A stretch of DNA of 64,000 nt from contig NC_015496.1 in the NCBI RefSeq assembly GCF_000212355.1, positions 1,054,001 through 1,118,000 of the forward strand. Direction: 5' to 3'. Below, one piece after another: positions 18,856 through 28,606 of the stretch. Origin of the DNA: Dokdonia sp. 4H-3-7-5 (GTDB lineage: Bacteria > Bacteroidota > Bacteroidia > Flavobacteriales > Flavobacteriaceae). How positions within the stretch are numbered: position 1 is the first letter of the stretch; every line of letters begins with the position of its first letter. The notes under the pieces were generated by a model. The model made no database searches. It saw only the letters and a program-made list of their open reading frames with translations, and was not told the DNA's origin. Made by a program: the position numbers and the translations under genes.

Positions 18856-18873
18856 ACGCTTTCGCGAAAGCGT
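18856..18873. repeat. Palindrome copy 6 (between convergent genes)
   Basis: 18-bp perfect palindrome in the gap between the M23 gene and the convergent aldo/keto reductase gene. Confidence 0.95.
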
Positions 18874-18880
18874 GAAAAGA

Positions 18881-18910
18881 AAAAGGCACGCTTTACAGCG
18901 CACCTTTTTT
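18881..18910. terminator. Weak bidirectional terminator
   Basis: AAAAGGCACGC pairs with GCGCACCTTTT apart from two internal mismatches; A- and T-tracts flank it between convergent genes. Confidence 0.5.
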
Positions 18911-18931
18911 ACATACTCCAATTTTCTTTTA

Positions 18932-19966
18932 TCATGGTGCAGGATTCGGTATTGCTGTGTGCACCTCGTCTATGGCTTTTAAAACCTCTTCAGAGAGTGT
19001 CACATCTGCACTACCGATGTTTTCTTTAAGTTGCTCCATACTTGTAGCCCCTATAATATTACCAGTTACAAAAGGTCTATCTGTCACAAATGCAAGTGCC
19101 ATTTGTGTAAGACTTAATCCATGCTCATCTGCAATATTTTTATAACGACGTGTTGCTTCAAAAGCATTATCGTTGTGATAGCGATTGTAGTTAGGGAACA
19201 GAGTCACACGCGCATCTTCTGGATACCCGTCTAGATATTTTCCTGTAAGTTGCCCAAAACCAAGAGGAGAATACGGCAGTAAACCTACATCCTCGCGATG
19301 TAAGCCTTCTGTAAGACCTATCTCATCCTTTCTATTAAGAAGGTTATAAGGATTTTGAACGGTTACAACCTTTGGCGCACCTTTTCTAGCTTCTTCTACA
19401 AAACGCATCAAGCCAAAAGGAGACTCGTTAGACAGCCCTATATTTCTAATTTTTCCTTGTTTTACATAGGTGTCTAGAGATTCAAGAATCTCTGCAATAT
19501 TATCATTCCACTGCTCATCACCATTATGAACATATCCTAATTTTCCAAAGAAATTTGTGTTACGTTCTGGCCAGTGCAGTTGGTATAAATCAAGATAATC
19601 GGTTTGGAGGCGTTTTAAACTCTTATGCAATGCATCATCAATAGCTTCTTTAGAAAACCCAAGATTATCTCTTACAGAAGCAAATGTTGGGCTAGGTCCA
19701 GTAATCTTTGAAGCAAGAACAATCTGATCTCGGTTCTTATTTTTGGCTAGCCAGTTTCCTATCACCTTTTCTGTAGCACCGTACGTTTTCTCTTGAAAAG
19801 GCACGCTATACATCTCTGCCGTATCAATAAAGTTTACGCCTTGTGTAAGTGCATAATCCATTTGCTCATGACCTTCAGCTTCCGTGTTCTGGCGACCCCA
19901 AGTCATTGACCCCAAACAAATTTTTGAGACTTTTATATCTGTATTTGGTATTGTTGTGTATTTCAT
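18932..19966 (-). CDS. Aldo/keto reductase (Tas-like)
   Basis: 344-aa NADPH-dependent oxidoreductase with the (beta/alpha)8 fold. Catalytic tetrad visible: Asp48 and Tyr53 (FIDTAEMYSVP), Lys87 (LASKITG) and His131 (LYQLHWPER). The SVPFQEKTYGATEKVIGNWL stretch and overall length match the E. coli Tas subgroup. Substrate not predictable. Transcribed alone, 60 bp downstream of the OmpA-type gene, with an inverted repeat in that gap. Confidence 0.88.
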   Translation of the reverse strand: MKYTTIPNTDIKVSKICLGSMTWGRQNTEAEGHEQMDYALTQGVNFIDTAEMYSVPFQEKTYGATEKVIGNWLAKNKNRDQIVLASKITGPSPTFASVRDNLGFSKEAIDDALHKSLKRLQTDYLDLYQLHWPERNTNFFGKLGYVHNGDEQWNDNIAEILESLDTYVKQGKIRNIGLSNESPFGLMRFVEEARKGAPKVVTVQNPYNLLNRKDEIGLTEGLHREDVGLLPYSPLGFGQLTGKYLDGYPEDARVTLFPNYNRYHNDNAFEATRRYKNIADEHGLSLTQMALAFVTDRPFVTGNIIGATSMEQLKENIGSADVTLSEEVLKAIDEVHTAIPNPAP

Positions 19967-19979
19967 AAGTATTGGATTT

Positions 19980-19997
19980 GACGCAAATCATTGCGTC
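19980..19997. promoter_or_regulatory. Inverted repeat GACGCAA-ATCA-TTGCGTC upstream of the aldo/keto reductase
   Basis: Perfect 7-bp arms 13 bp before the aldo/keto reductase ATG. The position suits an operator or a 5'-leader hairpin; no U-run follows on the minus strand, so it is a poor terminator. Confidence 0.45.
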
Positions 19998-20026
19998 TTT
20001 ATACAACTATAGAACTCTCGTTTTAT

Positions 20027-21019
20027 CTAATCAATATCATTAAGCAAAGCCGTCACCTCATCAAGTTTAGGTGTTAAGATTACTTCTATACGTCTATTTT
20101 TTGCTTTATTCTCTGCTGTATCATTTTCGGCTACGGGAGCATATTCTCCACGGCCCGCTGCTGTTAGATTCTTAGGGTCTATATCTCTGTTTGTGCGTAA
20201 AATTTCAACAATAGCTGTTGCTCTTTTTGCAGAGAGGTCCCAGTTTCCAGCTAGATTTCCGCTGCCTCCGTAAGGCACATTATCTGTGTGTCCCTCGATA
20301 AGCACAGCGATGTCGGGATTATCTGCTAGCACGCTACCTAATTGCTTTACCGCCTTTGTTCCGTTTGCGCCTACTGTCCAGCTACCAGAATCAAATAAAA
20401 GCTTGTTTTCTAGCGACACATATACCTTACCATCACGTTGCTCTACGGTAAGTCCTTTTCCTTCAAAGTCTGTAAGTGCTTTTGAGATAGATTCTTTAAG
20501 CACTCTCATTGTAGCATCTTTTGCTGCAATGACACCTTCTAGCTCATCTACTCTCGCAGAGCGTTCTGCTAGATCCTTTTGTAACTTTTCAAGACGAGTA
20601 CGTTCTGCTTCAAGAGCAGCAGTTTTTTCGGCAAGATCGTTTTGTTTTGTTTCTAGTTCGGCTAGAAGTTGTCTGTTTTTCTGAGAATTTTCGGCTATAG
20701 TCGCACTACTATTAGATTCTAGTGCATTATAACTTGCTTGTAGTTGCTCTAGATTAGCTTTCGCGGAAGCGTTCTCACCTTCTAACTCCTCTACCCTAGT
20801 CATACTTGTGGCTAAGTCTTTTGAGACCTTATCATAAATCTCGTTCCTTTTATCGAGCTCAGCTTTCAGGTCCTTAACATTATCTTCAAGGCTACGATTA
20901 TCCTTGCGCAACCTGCTATAGCTTGCTTCAAGATCTTTAAACTTTTTTGCAGGAACACAAGAAGTAAGTGCGCTTATCGCAAGTATTATAAGAAGGGATT
21001 TTTTAAACATTGTATTCAT
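20027..21019 (-). CDS. OmpA-family peptidoglycan-binding lipoprotein
   Basis: 330 aa: signal with lipobox LTSC (Cys21), a long coiled coil (about residues 28-175, heptad-rich with many Glu/Lys), then an OmpA_C domain (about 200-320) with VLIEGHTDNVPYGG, NWDLSAKRATAIVEIL and AAGRGEYAPV, plus the NRRIEVIL end. It probably tethers the outer membrane to peptidoglycan. It lies 5 bp downstream of the exonuclease III gene, so co-transcribed. A second Met at residue 4 could also be the start. Confidence 0.88.
   Translation of the reverse strand: MNTMFKKSLLIILAISALTSCVPAKKFKDLEASYSRLRKDNRSLEDNVKDLKAELDKRNEIYDKVSKDLATSMTRVEELEGENASAKANLEQLQASYNALESNSSATIAENSQKNRQLLAELETKQNDLAEKTAALEAERTRLEKLQKDLAERSARVDELEGVIAAKDATMRVLKESISKALTDFEGKGLTVEQRDGKVYVSLENKLLFDSGSWTVGANGTKAVKQLGSVLADNPDIAVLIEGHTDNVPYGGSGNLAGNWDLSAKRATAIVEILRTNRDIDPKNLTAAGRGEYAPVAENDTAENKAKNRRIEVILTPKLDEVTALLNDID
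20757..20770. repeat. Degenerate palindrome copy (GCTTTCGCGGAAGC, in OmpA-type gene)
   Basis: One mismatch to the 14-bp core; read as ASAKA in the coiled coil. Confidence 0.7.
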
Positions 21020-21024
21020 TTGTT

Positions 21025-21789
21025 TTAAGATAATTTTAGTTCTACCATATGCGGGCAGTGGTCACTGTGCACAGCATCAGAGAGAATAACAGCACGTTCT
21101 ATATTATTTTTAAGAGGCTCGCTTACCATGTTATAATCAATGCGCCATCCTTTGTTATTTGCTCGCGCATTTGCACGATAACTCCACCATGTGTAGTTGT
21201 CTGGCTCTTTGTTAAGATGACGGAAAGAATCTATAAAACCACTATCCATAAAGTTACTTATCCATTCACGCTCTACGGGTAAAAATCCGCTCACGTTTTT
21301 ATTACGTACGGGATCGTGAATATCTATAGCTTCGTGACAAATATTATAATCTCCACCTATCACAAGATTTGGAACATCCTGCTTAATCTTGTTTACATAA
21401 TCTTGTAATAACGACATGTATTCCAGTTTATGCTCTAAACGGGCAATATTTGTTCCTGATGGCAAGTACATGCTCATCACAGAAACATCGTCAAAGTCAA
21501 CTCTTATATTTCTACCTTCAAAATCCATGGATTCGATTCCCGTTCCATAAACTACATTTTTAGGTGTTTTCTTTGTGAGAATAGCCACACCACTGTATCC
21601 TTTCTTTTGTGCGCTAAACCAGTAATGCTCATATCCTAGACTTTCAAAAACTGCTGTATCTACTTGGTCTGGCGTTGCTTTTGTCTCTTGCAACAGCACC
21701 ACATCTGGATCTGTATGTTGCAACCAGGTGGCAAAATCTTTGCGTAAAGCTGCACGGATACCGTTTACATTATAAGAGATAATTTTCAT
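21025..21789 (-). CDS. xth: Exodeoxyribonuclease III
   Basis: 254-aa AP endonuclease/3'-5' exonuclease of base-excision repair (EEP fold). Active-site segments: SYNVNGIRAA (Asn8), LLQETKA (Glu35), GGDYNICH (Asp and Asn) and the C-terminal SDHCPHM (Asp-His). Length normal. Heads a two-gene unit with the OmpA-type lipoprotein. Confidence 0.94.
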   Translation of the reverse strand: MKIISYNVNGIRAALRKDFATWLQHTDPDVVLLQETKATPDQVDTAVFESLGYEHYWFSAQKKGYSGVAILTKKTPKNVVYGTGIESMDFEGRNIRVDFDDVSVMSMYLPSGTNIARLEHKLEYMSLLQDYVNKIKQDVPNLVIGGDYNICHEAIDIHDPVRNKNVSGFLPVEREWISNFMDSGFIDSFRHLNKEPDNYTWWSYRANARANNKGWRIDYNMVSEPLKNNIERAVILSDAVHSDHCPHMVELKLS

Positions 21790-21858
21790 AGTATGCTGTA
21801 TTGGACTGCTAAGTTATAAATTAGGTTTTTCCACACCTCGTAAAAAACTTATAAAGTT

Positions 21859-21866
21859 TACCTTTG
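21859..21866 (+). promoter_or_regulatory. -7 promoter element before the large outer-membrane protein gene
   Basis: TACCTTTG, full match to TAnnTTTG, 41 bp upstream of the ATG at 21908. Confidence 0.5.
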
Positions 21867-21907
21867 AGTCATTGTAATATTTACCTCAGCCTAGAGTTTT
21901 ACTATTG

Positions 21908-24900
21908 ATGCGCGTATTTTACACAGTTCTTTTACTATTATGCACCAGTGCTGTTCTAGCACAACAAACGCGTACCAAAAGAATTGTAGTAAGAGACTCT
22001 GTACTTTTAGATTCTGTAAGTATTAATCCATCCTTATTTAAAATTACCACGCTACAAGGCACAAGGATAGACAGTACAGCTTATAGTGTTGATTATGGAA
22101 AAAGTATCATTACGCTTAGCGCGAAAAATGGAGCACTTCCAGATTCTCTCATTGTAACGTATAAAGTTTATCCAGATTTTCTCACGCGTGCTTACTCTCA
22201 GTATGACCCTAGCCAGATTGTGACGAGTACTGGGAGCCTTAATAAGGTGATAAGCCTAGGTGAGGACAGGAGAACAAATACTGTCACTCCATTTTCTGGC
22301 CTTAACGTGAGCGGAAGTATACTGAGAGGAGTCGCTGTAGGCAATAGTCAAAACAGCACCTTAAACTCAGAGCTTGACTTACAAATAAGTGGAAAGCTAA
22401 GTGAGCGCGTTACCTTACGCGCTTCTATACAAGATGCAAATATACCTAGCCAGCAAGGCGGATACTCTCAAAATCTAGATGAGTTTGACCAGGTTTTTAT
22501 CGAGCTATTTTCTGATAATTGGAATATAAGAGCTGGTGATATTAATCTAGAAAACAAGGACACCTATTTTGGTAGGTTTACAAAGAAAATTCAAGGCTTA
22601 TCCTTAGGTGGAACCTTGAATCACTCAGATGATAAACAAACAGACTTACATGCTTCTGGAGCTTTAGTGCGAGGTGTTTTTACACAAAGCACTTTTACAG
22701 GGCAAGAAGGCAATCAAGGTCCTTATAAACTCACTGGACCTAATGGTGAGTTGTTTGTTTTGGTCGTTTCGGGTAGTGAGACTGTTTATGTAAACGGCAT
22801 TCCGCTCACACGTGGAGAAAGCGAAGACTATATTATCGATTATAATGCTGGAGAGATTCGATTTAATGCGACTTATCCCATCACTAGTGAAATGCGCATT
22901 AATGTTGCCTATCAATTTTCTGAACGTCGTTACACTCGCTTTCTGGCGTATGGAGGAGGAAGCTTTCGCGAAAGCGATAAACTCAAAATATCTGCTCACG
23001 TATACTCAGAAAGTGATGCTAAGAATCAACCACTACAACAAAATCTCACCTCCGAACAGGTTGCTATTTTACAAGGTGCTGGTGATGATATGCAAGAAAT
23101 GATTGCCCCTAGCGCAATCTCAGACACCTTTGATGAAAATAAGATTCTCTACAGACAGATTGTTGTAAATGGCGTCGAAGCTTTTGAATTTAGCGCTGAT
23201 CCTGAAGAAGATTTGTTTCAAGTACGTTTTACTAATGTAGGAGAAAACCAAGGAGATTACATTTTAAGCACGACAAATACTTTACAGCGTACATTTCAAT
23301 ATGTTGCCCCTATTAATGGTATTTCGCAAGGTTCTTTTGCTCCTCAAGTACAACTTTTTGCTCCTACCGTATTACAATTAGGCGTAGTAAATGGAAGCTA
23401 TACGCCCTCAGAAAAAACTACGATAAACTTTGAAGCTGCGGGAAGTAACAATGACACCAACACATTCTCTACGCTAGATGATGATGACAATAATGGTTAT
23501 GCTGTACATGTAGACGTAAATCAGCTGCTATATAAAACGGATAGTTTATCCAGCTTTCGTACTTTTGGGAGTTGGGATTTTATACAAGAAGATTTTAGAA
23601 GTATTGAAGGGCTCTACAATATAGAATTTAACCGAGATTGGAATGTCGAGAACTCACTAGCACAAGCGGGTGGAACCTTATTAGGAACTCAACATTTTAC
23701 TACGGTAGGACTCAATTATGCTCATGCAAAACATGGTGCAATTACCTATCAATTTCAACATCTAAATTTTCAAGATGCTTATAATGGTTTCAGACACAGC
23801 TTAAATGCCAACTGGGAACTAGGCAAATTGAGAACTGCGATTAATGCAAGTACGCTTAGTACAGATGATGTACAACTCAATACAGACTTTACACGAGCAG
23901 ACGTAAATGCAATTTATGGTTTCAAAAAATCATGGATAGGCGCTTCATTTAATATGGAGGACAACGTTAGAGTCACAAAGAGGAATGACTCTATAACGGC
24001 AAATAGTCAGCGATTTAGTGCTTACAAAGCTTTTGCTGGCGTGGGAGACAGCACAAACGTCTATATGGAAGCTGGATATAAATATCGTGTAAATGATAGT
24101 GTGCGACTTAATCGCATAGCACGTGTAAATACATCCAATACATATTACTTAAAATCTCAATTAATAAAGAATGAGAAAACCAACGTTTCGCTCTTTTTGA
24201 ATTATCGTAATCTCAGCTATGAGGATCAACGAGAAGATGAGAATTCGCTCAACTCAAGATTGCTGTATAATCAACGATTTGCAAATGATATCATCCGTCT
24301 CAATACTGTTTTTGAAACCAATAGTGGTACTCAACCTCAGCAAGAATTTACTTTTATTCAAGTAGACGAAGGTCAAGGAACACATACATGGAATGATTAC
24401 AACGGAGATGGCATACAAGAGCTAGATGAGTTTGAGATAGCCCAGTTTCAAGATCAAGCAGATTATGTGAGAATATTACTGCCCAACCAAGTATTTGTAA
24501 GAACTCACCAAAACAGATTAAGCCAGCAACTCACATTACAACCTGGACAATGGTCTGGACTTAAGGGAATAAAAAAGTTCCTCTCTCACTTCTACAATCA
24601 ATCTAGCTACATCTTAGATAAACGAGTGTTGCGCACTGATAACGATTTTAGTCTCAACCCATTTAATGAGGATGAGAATGAAATAGGAGCCACGGTTAAC
24701 TTTAGAAATACGCTATTCTATAATAGAGGAAAGCAACGTTACACGACCTCCTATTCATATCTATCAAATACATCAAAAATTCTTCTTTCTACGGGGTTGC
24801 AGGAAAGTATGATACAAAGTCATCAACTTAACTTTTTACACAAAGTAAAGGAGAGTTGGCTTTTTAATGTTCAAGGAGATCTAGGTGCAACAGAAAGTAA

Positions 24901-25333
24901 TACAGAAAACTTTGTCTCTCGTAATTTTAACATCGATAATATCGGCATTAATCCTAAGCTCTCATATCTTTTTGGCAAACAGTCGAGAGTTTCGCTATTT
25001 TATGAATATCAAAATAAGAATAACACATCAGGAGAGCAGGAACAGCTTGACCAGCAGAATCTTGGCATCTCCTTTGCATTAGCAGATTTAGAAAAAGTAT
25101 CTTTAACTGGGGAGTTTACGTATATCAATAACGATTTTCGCGGAAGCGCATTTAGTCCAGTTGCATATCAGATATTAGAAGGATTACAACCAGGAACAAA
25201 TTTTACTTGGAATGCTATTGCACAAAAAAGGATCACCAAATTTTTAGATTTGAATGTATCATATTTTGGGCGTAAAAGTGAAGAAACACGAACGATTCAC
25301 ACAGGTAATATCCAGATTAAGGCTTTCTTCTAA
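21908..25333 (+). CDS. Large outer-membrane beta-barrel protein, SprA-like N-terminal features
   Basis: 1141 aa with a signal peptide (MRVFYTVLLLLCTSAVLAQ). The segment around residues 265-345 (GPNGELFVLVVSGSETVYV..., YIIDYNAGEIRFN) recalls a motif I associate with SprA/T9SS-type outer-membrane proteins. The remaining ~750 residues are alternating polar/hydrophobic strands ending in Phe, as expected for an outer-membrane barrel. An EF-hand-like loop, DYNGDGIQELDE, is at residues 830-841. I cannot name the family; transport or envelope assembly is a guess. The ATG at 21908 follows an in-frame TTG. Confidence 0.6.
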   Translation: MRVFYTVLLLLCTSAVLAQQTRTKRIVVRDSVLLDSVSINPSLFKITTLQGTRIDSTAYSVDYGKSIITLSAKNGALPDSLIVTYKVYPDFLTRAYSQYDPSQIVTSTGSLNKVISLGEDRRTNTVTPFSGLNVSGSILRGVAVGNSQNSTLNSELDLQISGKLSERVTLRASIQDANIPSQQGGYSQNLDEFDQVFIELFSDNWNIRAGDINLENKDTYFGRFTKKIQGLSLGGTLNHSDDKQTDLHASGALVRGVFTQSTFTGQEGNQGPYKLTGPNGELFVLVVSGSETVYVNGIPLTRGESEDYIIDYNAGEIRFNATYPITSEMRINVAYQFSERRYTRFLAYGGGSFRESDKLKISAHVYSESDAKNQPLQQNLTSEQVAILQGAGDDMQEMIAPSAISDTFDENKILYRQIVVNGVEAFEFSADPEEDLFQVRFTNVGENQGDYILSTTNTLQRTFQYVAPINGISQGSFAPQVQLFAPTVLQLGVVNGSYTPSEKTTINFEAAGSNNDTNTFSTLDDDDNNGYAVHVDVNQLLYKTDSLSSFRTFGSWDFIQEDFRSIEGLYNIEFNRDWNVENSLAQAGGTLLGTQHFTTVGLNYAHAKHGAITYQFQHLNFQDAYNGFRHSLNANWELGKLRTAINASTLSTDDVQLNTDFTRADVNAIYGFKKSWIGASFNMEDNVRVTKRNDSITANSQRFSAYKAFAGVGDSTNVYMEAGYKYRVNDSVRLNRIARVNTSNTYYLKSQLIKNEKTNVSLFLNYRNLSYEDQREDENSLNSRLLYNQRFANDIIRLNTVFETNSGTQPQQEFTFIQVDEGQGTHTWNDYNGDGIQELDEFEIAQFQDQADYVRILLPNQVFVRTHQNRLSQQLTLQPGQWSGLKGIKKFLSHFYNQSSYILDKRVLRTDNDFSLNPFNEDENEIGATVNFRNTLFYNRGKQRYTTSYSYLSNTSKILLSTGLQESMIQSHQLNFLHKVKESWLFNVQGDLGATESNTENFVSRNFNIDNIGINPKLSYLFGKQSRVSLFYEYQNKNNTSGEQEQLDQQNLGISFALADLEKVSLTGEFTYINNDFRGSAFSPVAYQILEGLQPGTNFTWNAIAQKRITKFLDLNVSYFGRKSEETRTIHTGNIQIKAFF
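22962..22975. repeat. Palindrome copy 7 (in large outer-membrane protein gene)
   Basis: Exact 14-bp core read in a third frame, as SFRES. Confidence 0.95.
25134..25147. repeat. Degenerate palindrome copy (ATTTTCGCGGAAGC)
   Basis: Three mismatches to the core; read as DFRGS near the 3' end of the same gene. May be a decayed copy or chance. Confidence 0.4.
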
Positions 25334-25371
25334 ATTTTGACGACCTTTAAGGAAACGAAAACTACCTAATT

Positions 25372-25713
25372 ATGAGAACAAGATTATACATTACAGGTAT
25401 GTCACTTGTGGCAATCATAGCTTTTTCTTGCCGTGGTCAAGAAGCAGTTGCTACAGAGGATACCAAAACAGCACTTATGGATTTTGACACAACTGGATAT
25501 ACTTCTGGAACAATCGTACAATCTAAGGCAGAAGGCGATTGCGAGTGGACTATTAAACTTGAGGATGGACGTCATTTTGACCCCATGACGATAGACAAAG
25601 ATTTTATGAAGGATGGAGCCAGCGTTTGGTTCAAGTATACTCCACAACGCCGTATGAATAGATGTGACAAAGCTAGCCCTATAGGGATTACGGAAATGAA
25701 GATGAATATGTAG
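25372..25713 (+). CDS. Small uncharacterised lipoprotein
   Basis: 113 aa with a lipobox-like IAFSC (Cys20) after a hydrophobic stretch; the mature part has two further Cys (CEW and RCDKA) and is predicted beta-rich, ending in basic and Met-rich residues. I do not recognise the family. It lies 38 bp after the large outer-membrane protein gene with no terminator between, so probably co-transcribed, and is followed by a strong terminator. Confidence 0.7.
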   Translation: MRTRLYITGMSLVAIIAFSCRGQEAVATEDTKTALMDFDTTGYTSGTIVQSKAEGDCEWTIKLEDGRHFDPMTIDKDFMKDGASVWFKYTPQRRMNRCDKASPIGITEMKMNM

Positions 25714-25740
25714 ACTAGGACGACATTTATTTATTTTCAT

Positions 25741-25780
25741 AAAAAAAGCTCAACAAGTAATTACTTGTTGAGCTTTTTTT
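25741..25780. terminator. Bidirectional terminator (perfect 40-bp palindrome)
   Basis: AAAAAAAGCTCAACAAGTAA is followed directly by its reverse complement. It separates the small lipoprotein gene from the convergent T9SS protein gene. Confidence 0.92.
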
Positions 25781-25821
25781 CAATTATTGTATATAGCTTA
25801 TAAACTAACTGCAACAGATAT

Positions 25822-28488
25822 TTATCTAACTACTATCTTCTCAACTAATTTAGATCCACCATCTATATCAGTAAACTGAACGATATAAACACCAGCTGTA
25901 ACGTATGACATGTCTAAATCATATTTATAACTGTTGCCCTCCTTATTGAGGTTGTTGTGGGCAAGTCTTTGTCCAAGGGTATTGAAAACAGAAATAGCCG
26001 CTCTTCCTTCGAAAGGTGTATTTACATTGATGTCAAAATATTTATTATCTGTACTTGTAATATTTAAAGAGGTTTCTAAAAATACATTATTCTCTATTGC
26101 TAACACCTCTGGAGTAAAGGTTGCTGTATAATCGTTTGTTCTTCCATACTGAAGATCATCACAAGGGTCATTGACATCGCCAGCACCACTTTCATCTTCC
26201 CCCCTTACACGCATAGTCAATGGACCCGCAGTAAGCTGTGCCATATCAAAGCCTGTAACATCAATTGAAAATTCAAAATCAGTATTTTCTGCCGCTACCT
26301 GCCCCGAAGATACAAGCTCATCCTCACTAAATGTTGCATCGTCATTTATGTCAATCCAAATTGCAAATGCAGAGTCATCAAAGCCCACTTGGAGAATTCC
26401 AGATAATGACTCTGGACTATCGAATGCAAATTCAATACTTGAATCATCACTATAACCCGAAGCTGTACAATTTGTAACTAGGTCATTTTGATTAGCTAAT
26501 GTAATGGTAGTTACACCGTCACCAAAACCTGCACAATCTCCGTCAGGCTGACATGCAAGTCCCACAGTATTTGTTGCGACACATACCAATGAATCATTTT
26601 CTACATTACTATCATTACTTAGCATAGTCGACACATTTAATGTATAATCACCTGGCTCAGATAGATCTGCACCTTGAGCAAATGTAAACTCAGCACTTAG
26701 TCCTGGCTCAATAGTCCCAGTGAAAGTTTCAACTACTACTGTGCCATCATTTATGCTGTACTGGACTGTTGGGTTTGCTATTGCATTTGAACCATAATTT
26801 CTAATGGTAACAATAATATCCTCATCATCTGTATACTCTCCATCTCCTACAGGAGTCACAATACTAAAAACACTGAGATCATCTGGTTGAGCCGCATCCA
26901 ATGTGAAATTAGCAACTACATCTCTACGAGATGGATCAAATTGCTCTGTTATAAACCAAAAAGATTCATTTTCTGGATCAAGCGTTAAATGCACATAATC
27001 TGCAAACCTATCTGTAGGAGAGGCTACTGTACTTTTGAAGAGTTCTTGCTCAAATACTGTCATTACACCTAATGGATCACCATCAAAACGCCCAGTATAA
27101 TTCATTGCAATACGATCTTCATCTGATGATGATATATAACCCATAGCAATATTTCCCTGTGAATCCATCGCCATACTTCCTTGATATGCGTTACGCTTTC
27201 CTGGAGTTACATAAGTACCTTCTTGATAGATAGTCCATGGTTGACCATCACCATCTTGTCTTAATTCATACCATCTTATTCCCGCCTTTTCACCTGGGTC
27301 TAAAACATCTACAACAAAGTTCATAATCACAGTATTGTAGGTAGGAAAACGCCTATATTGTACTTGATTCATCATTGTGGCTTGCAGTGCATCTACATCT
27401 GGCCCACCTCCACCTTGTGGTATATTTGAGAACGAACCACCATCAAAAACGCTTACAAAATCTGCCGTTGTAATCTCTTGAGCAAGTTCTATACTTGCAT
27501 TTGCAGCATCTGACCAATCTATAGTAGCCTCCCAAACTTTTAAATGATCGTCATCAACTCCGCCCCAAGCATCGTCTTGTAAATAAACAACTGGTACTGG
27601 TGTTCCAGCAGGCACACTCTCATCTCCTGTGGTATGAAAACCTTGAGGACTGTAAAATCCGTTCCTTTGTATACCTGGTAGCCCAAAGGTTACAAATTGT
27701 GCAGCTTCATCGTTTAACATCTTATTACGTTCAAGTAAAAATACCTGCTCCGTAGTTGAACTTATATTTGCAGTAACGACATAAGATTCTCCAAATACAG
27801 AGAATTTTGTATAATCAGGAAAAGCTCCCGCATTGAATTGAGCCTCATAAACATACCAAGGGTCATTAACTGGATCTGGACCTGCAGATATAGCTACATC
27901 AAACCCATTGCCTCCAGGGGCACCTCCATTACGAAATTCCGTTATTACATATCTCCCTCTCGGTTTGCCTGCACCATTATCGACATTTGCATCAAAGAAA
28001 ACAATTGGATCTCCCGTTGAATTTCCTGGAAACAGTGTACTTAAGTTCATTTCTGGAGTAGCATCGGTCCCATCTTTATTAAATATTTTAAATCCTACAT
28101 TCCAAGCAGCTATGTAATGGTTTGGCCCAGCCGCACCGGTTGGGTCTGATGGTGTAGAAGTAGATATATCTGCAACAAAGGTAGTAAGCGGTGCTTTTGT
28201 GTGTGTCATACTGATTTCTTGACTACGCTGAGCATTCACAAGTGGATCATTGCCTGTTGATCCTTTTCCTGGAACAACATTTGGAGTACCGATACCCTTG
28301 GCACGGCCAAGTTTTGGAGTTTCATCTGCATATATAAGTGTCCCTGCTTTAATTTGATCTGCGATACTCGGTATTACAACAGGAGCAGAAAGTAACCCAC
28401 TTTTACTGGCTTTATTAGTTTGCTGTGCAGATACTCCTAAGCTAAACGCTAAGAGACCTGCAACCAACATTGAGTAAATTTGTTTCAT
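25822..28488 (-). CDS. T9SS-exported protein with CARDB-like and GEVED domains
   Basis: 888 aa, start at 28488 giving signal peptide MKQIYSMLVAGLLAFSLGVSA; the frame extends upstream but without a signal-like N-terminus. The central region (about 90-560) is a large extracellular domain with repeated metal-loop-like Asp/Gly segments. It is followed by a CARDB-like Ig domain (about 570-660), a GEVED domain (about 670-800, WIDINDDATFSEDEL and RVRGEDESG) and a C-terminal type A T9SS sorting domain (FNTLGQRL... AGVYIVQF... KIVVR). Secreted or surface-anchored; enzymatic activity not recognised. Confidence 0.85.
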   Translation of the reverse strand: MKQIYSMLVAGLLAFSLGVSAQQTNKASKSGLLSAPVVIPSIADQIKAGTLIYADETPKLGRAKGIGTPNVVPGKGSTGNDPLVNAQRSQEISMTHTKAPLTTFVADISTSTPSDPTGAAGPNHYIAAWNVGFKIFNKDGTDATPEMNLSTLFPGNSTGDPIVFFDANVDNGAGKPRGRYVITEFRNGGAPGGNGFDVAISAGPDPVNDPWYVYEAQFNAGAFPDYTKFSVFGESYVVTANISSTTEQVFLLERNKMLNDEAAQFVTFGLPGIQRNGFYSPQGFHTTGDESVPAGTPVPVVYLQDDAWGGVDDDHLKVWEATIDWSDAANASIELAQEITTADFVSVFDGGSFSNIPQGGGGPDVDALQATMMNQVQYRRFPTYNTVIMNFVVDVLDPGEKAGIRWYELRQDGDGQPWTIYQEGTYVTPGKRNAYQGSMAMDSQGNIAMGYISSSDEDRIAMNYTGRFDGDPLGVMTVFEQELFKSTVASPTDRFADYVHLTLDPENESFWFITEQFDPSRRDVVANFTLDAAQPDDLSVFSIVTPVGDGEYTDDEDIIVTIRNYGSNAIANPTVQYSINDGTVVVETFTGTIEPGLSAEFTFAQGADLSEPGDYTLNVSTMLSNDSNVENDSLVCVATNTVGLACQPDGDCAGFGDGVTTITLANQNDLVTNCTASGYSDDSSIEFAFDSPESLSGILQVGFDDSAFAIWIDINDDATFSEDELVSSGQVAAENTDFEFSIDVTGFDMAQLTAGPLTMRVRGEDESGAGDVNDPCDDLQYGRTNDYTATFTPEVLAIENNVFLETSLNITSTDNKYFDINVNTPFEGRAAISVFNTLGQRLAHNNLNKEGNSYKYDLDMSYVTAGVYIVQFTDIDGGSKLVEKIVVR

Positions 28489-28558
28489 AATGTAGTTTTT
28501 TAGTGGTTTGCTTGTTAAAAAGATATTAAAAATACAAAAATCTGAATCCAAAGCATAA

Positions 28559-28585
28559 AAAAACACCCATGAAATGAGTGTTTTT
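28559..28585 (-). terminator. Terminator after glyS
   Basis: AAAAACACCCAT pairs with ATGAGTGTTTTT except one mismatch, 22 bp downstream of the glyS stop. Confidence 0.7.
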
Positions 28586-28606
28586 GGTATATATCAATAA
28601 TTAGAT

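Noticed and set aside
20286-20684. 132-aa Ser-rich open frame opposite the OmpA-type gene
   Set aside because: It is the antisense shadow of a clear OmpA-domain gene; Ser/Phe-rich composition follows from the codon use of the other strand.
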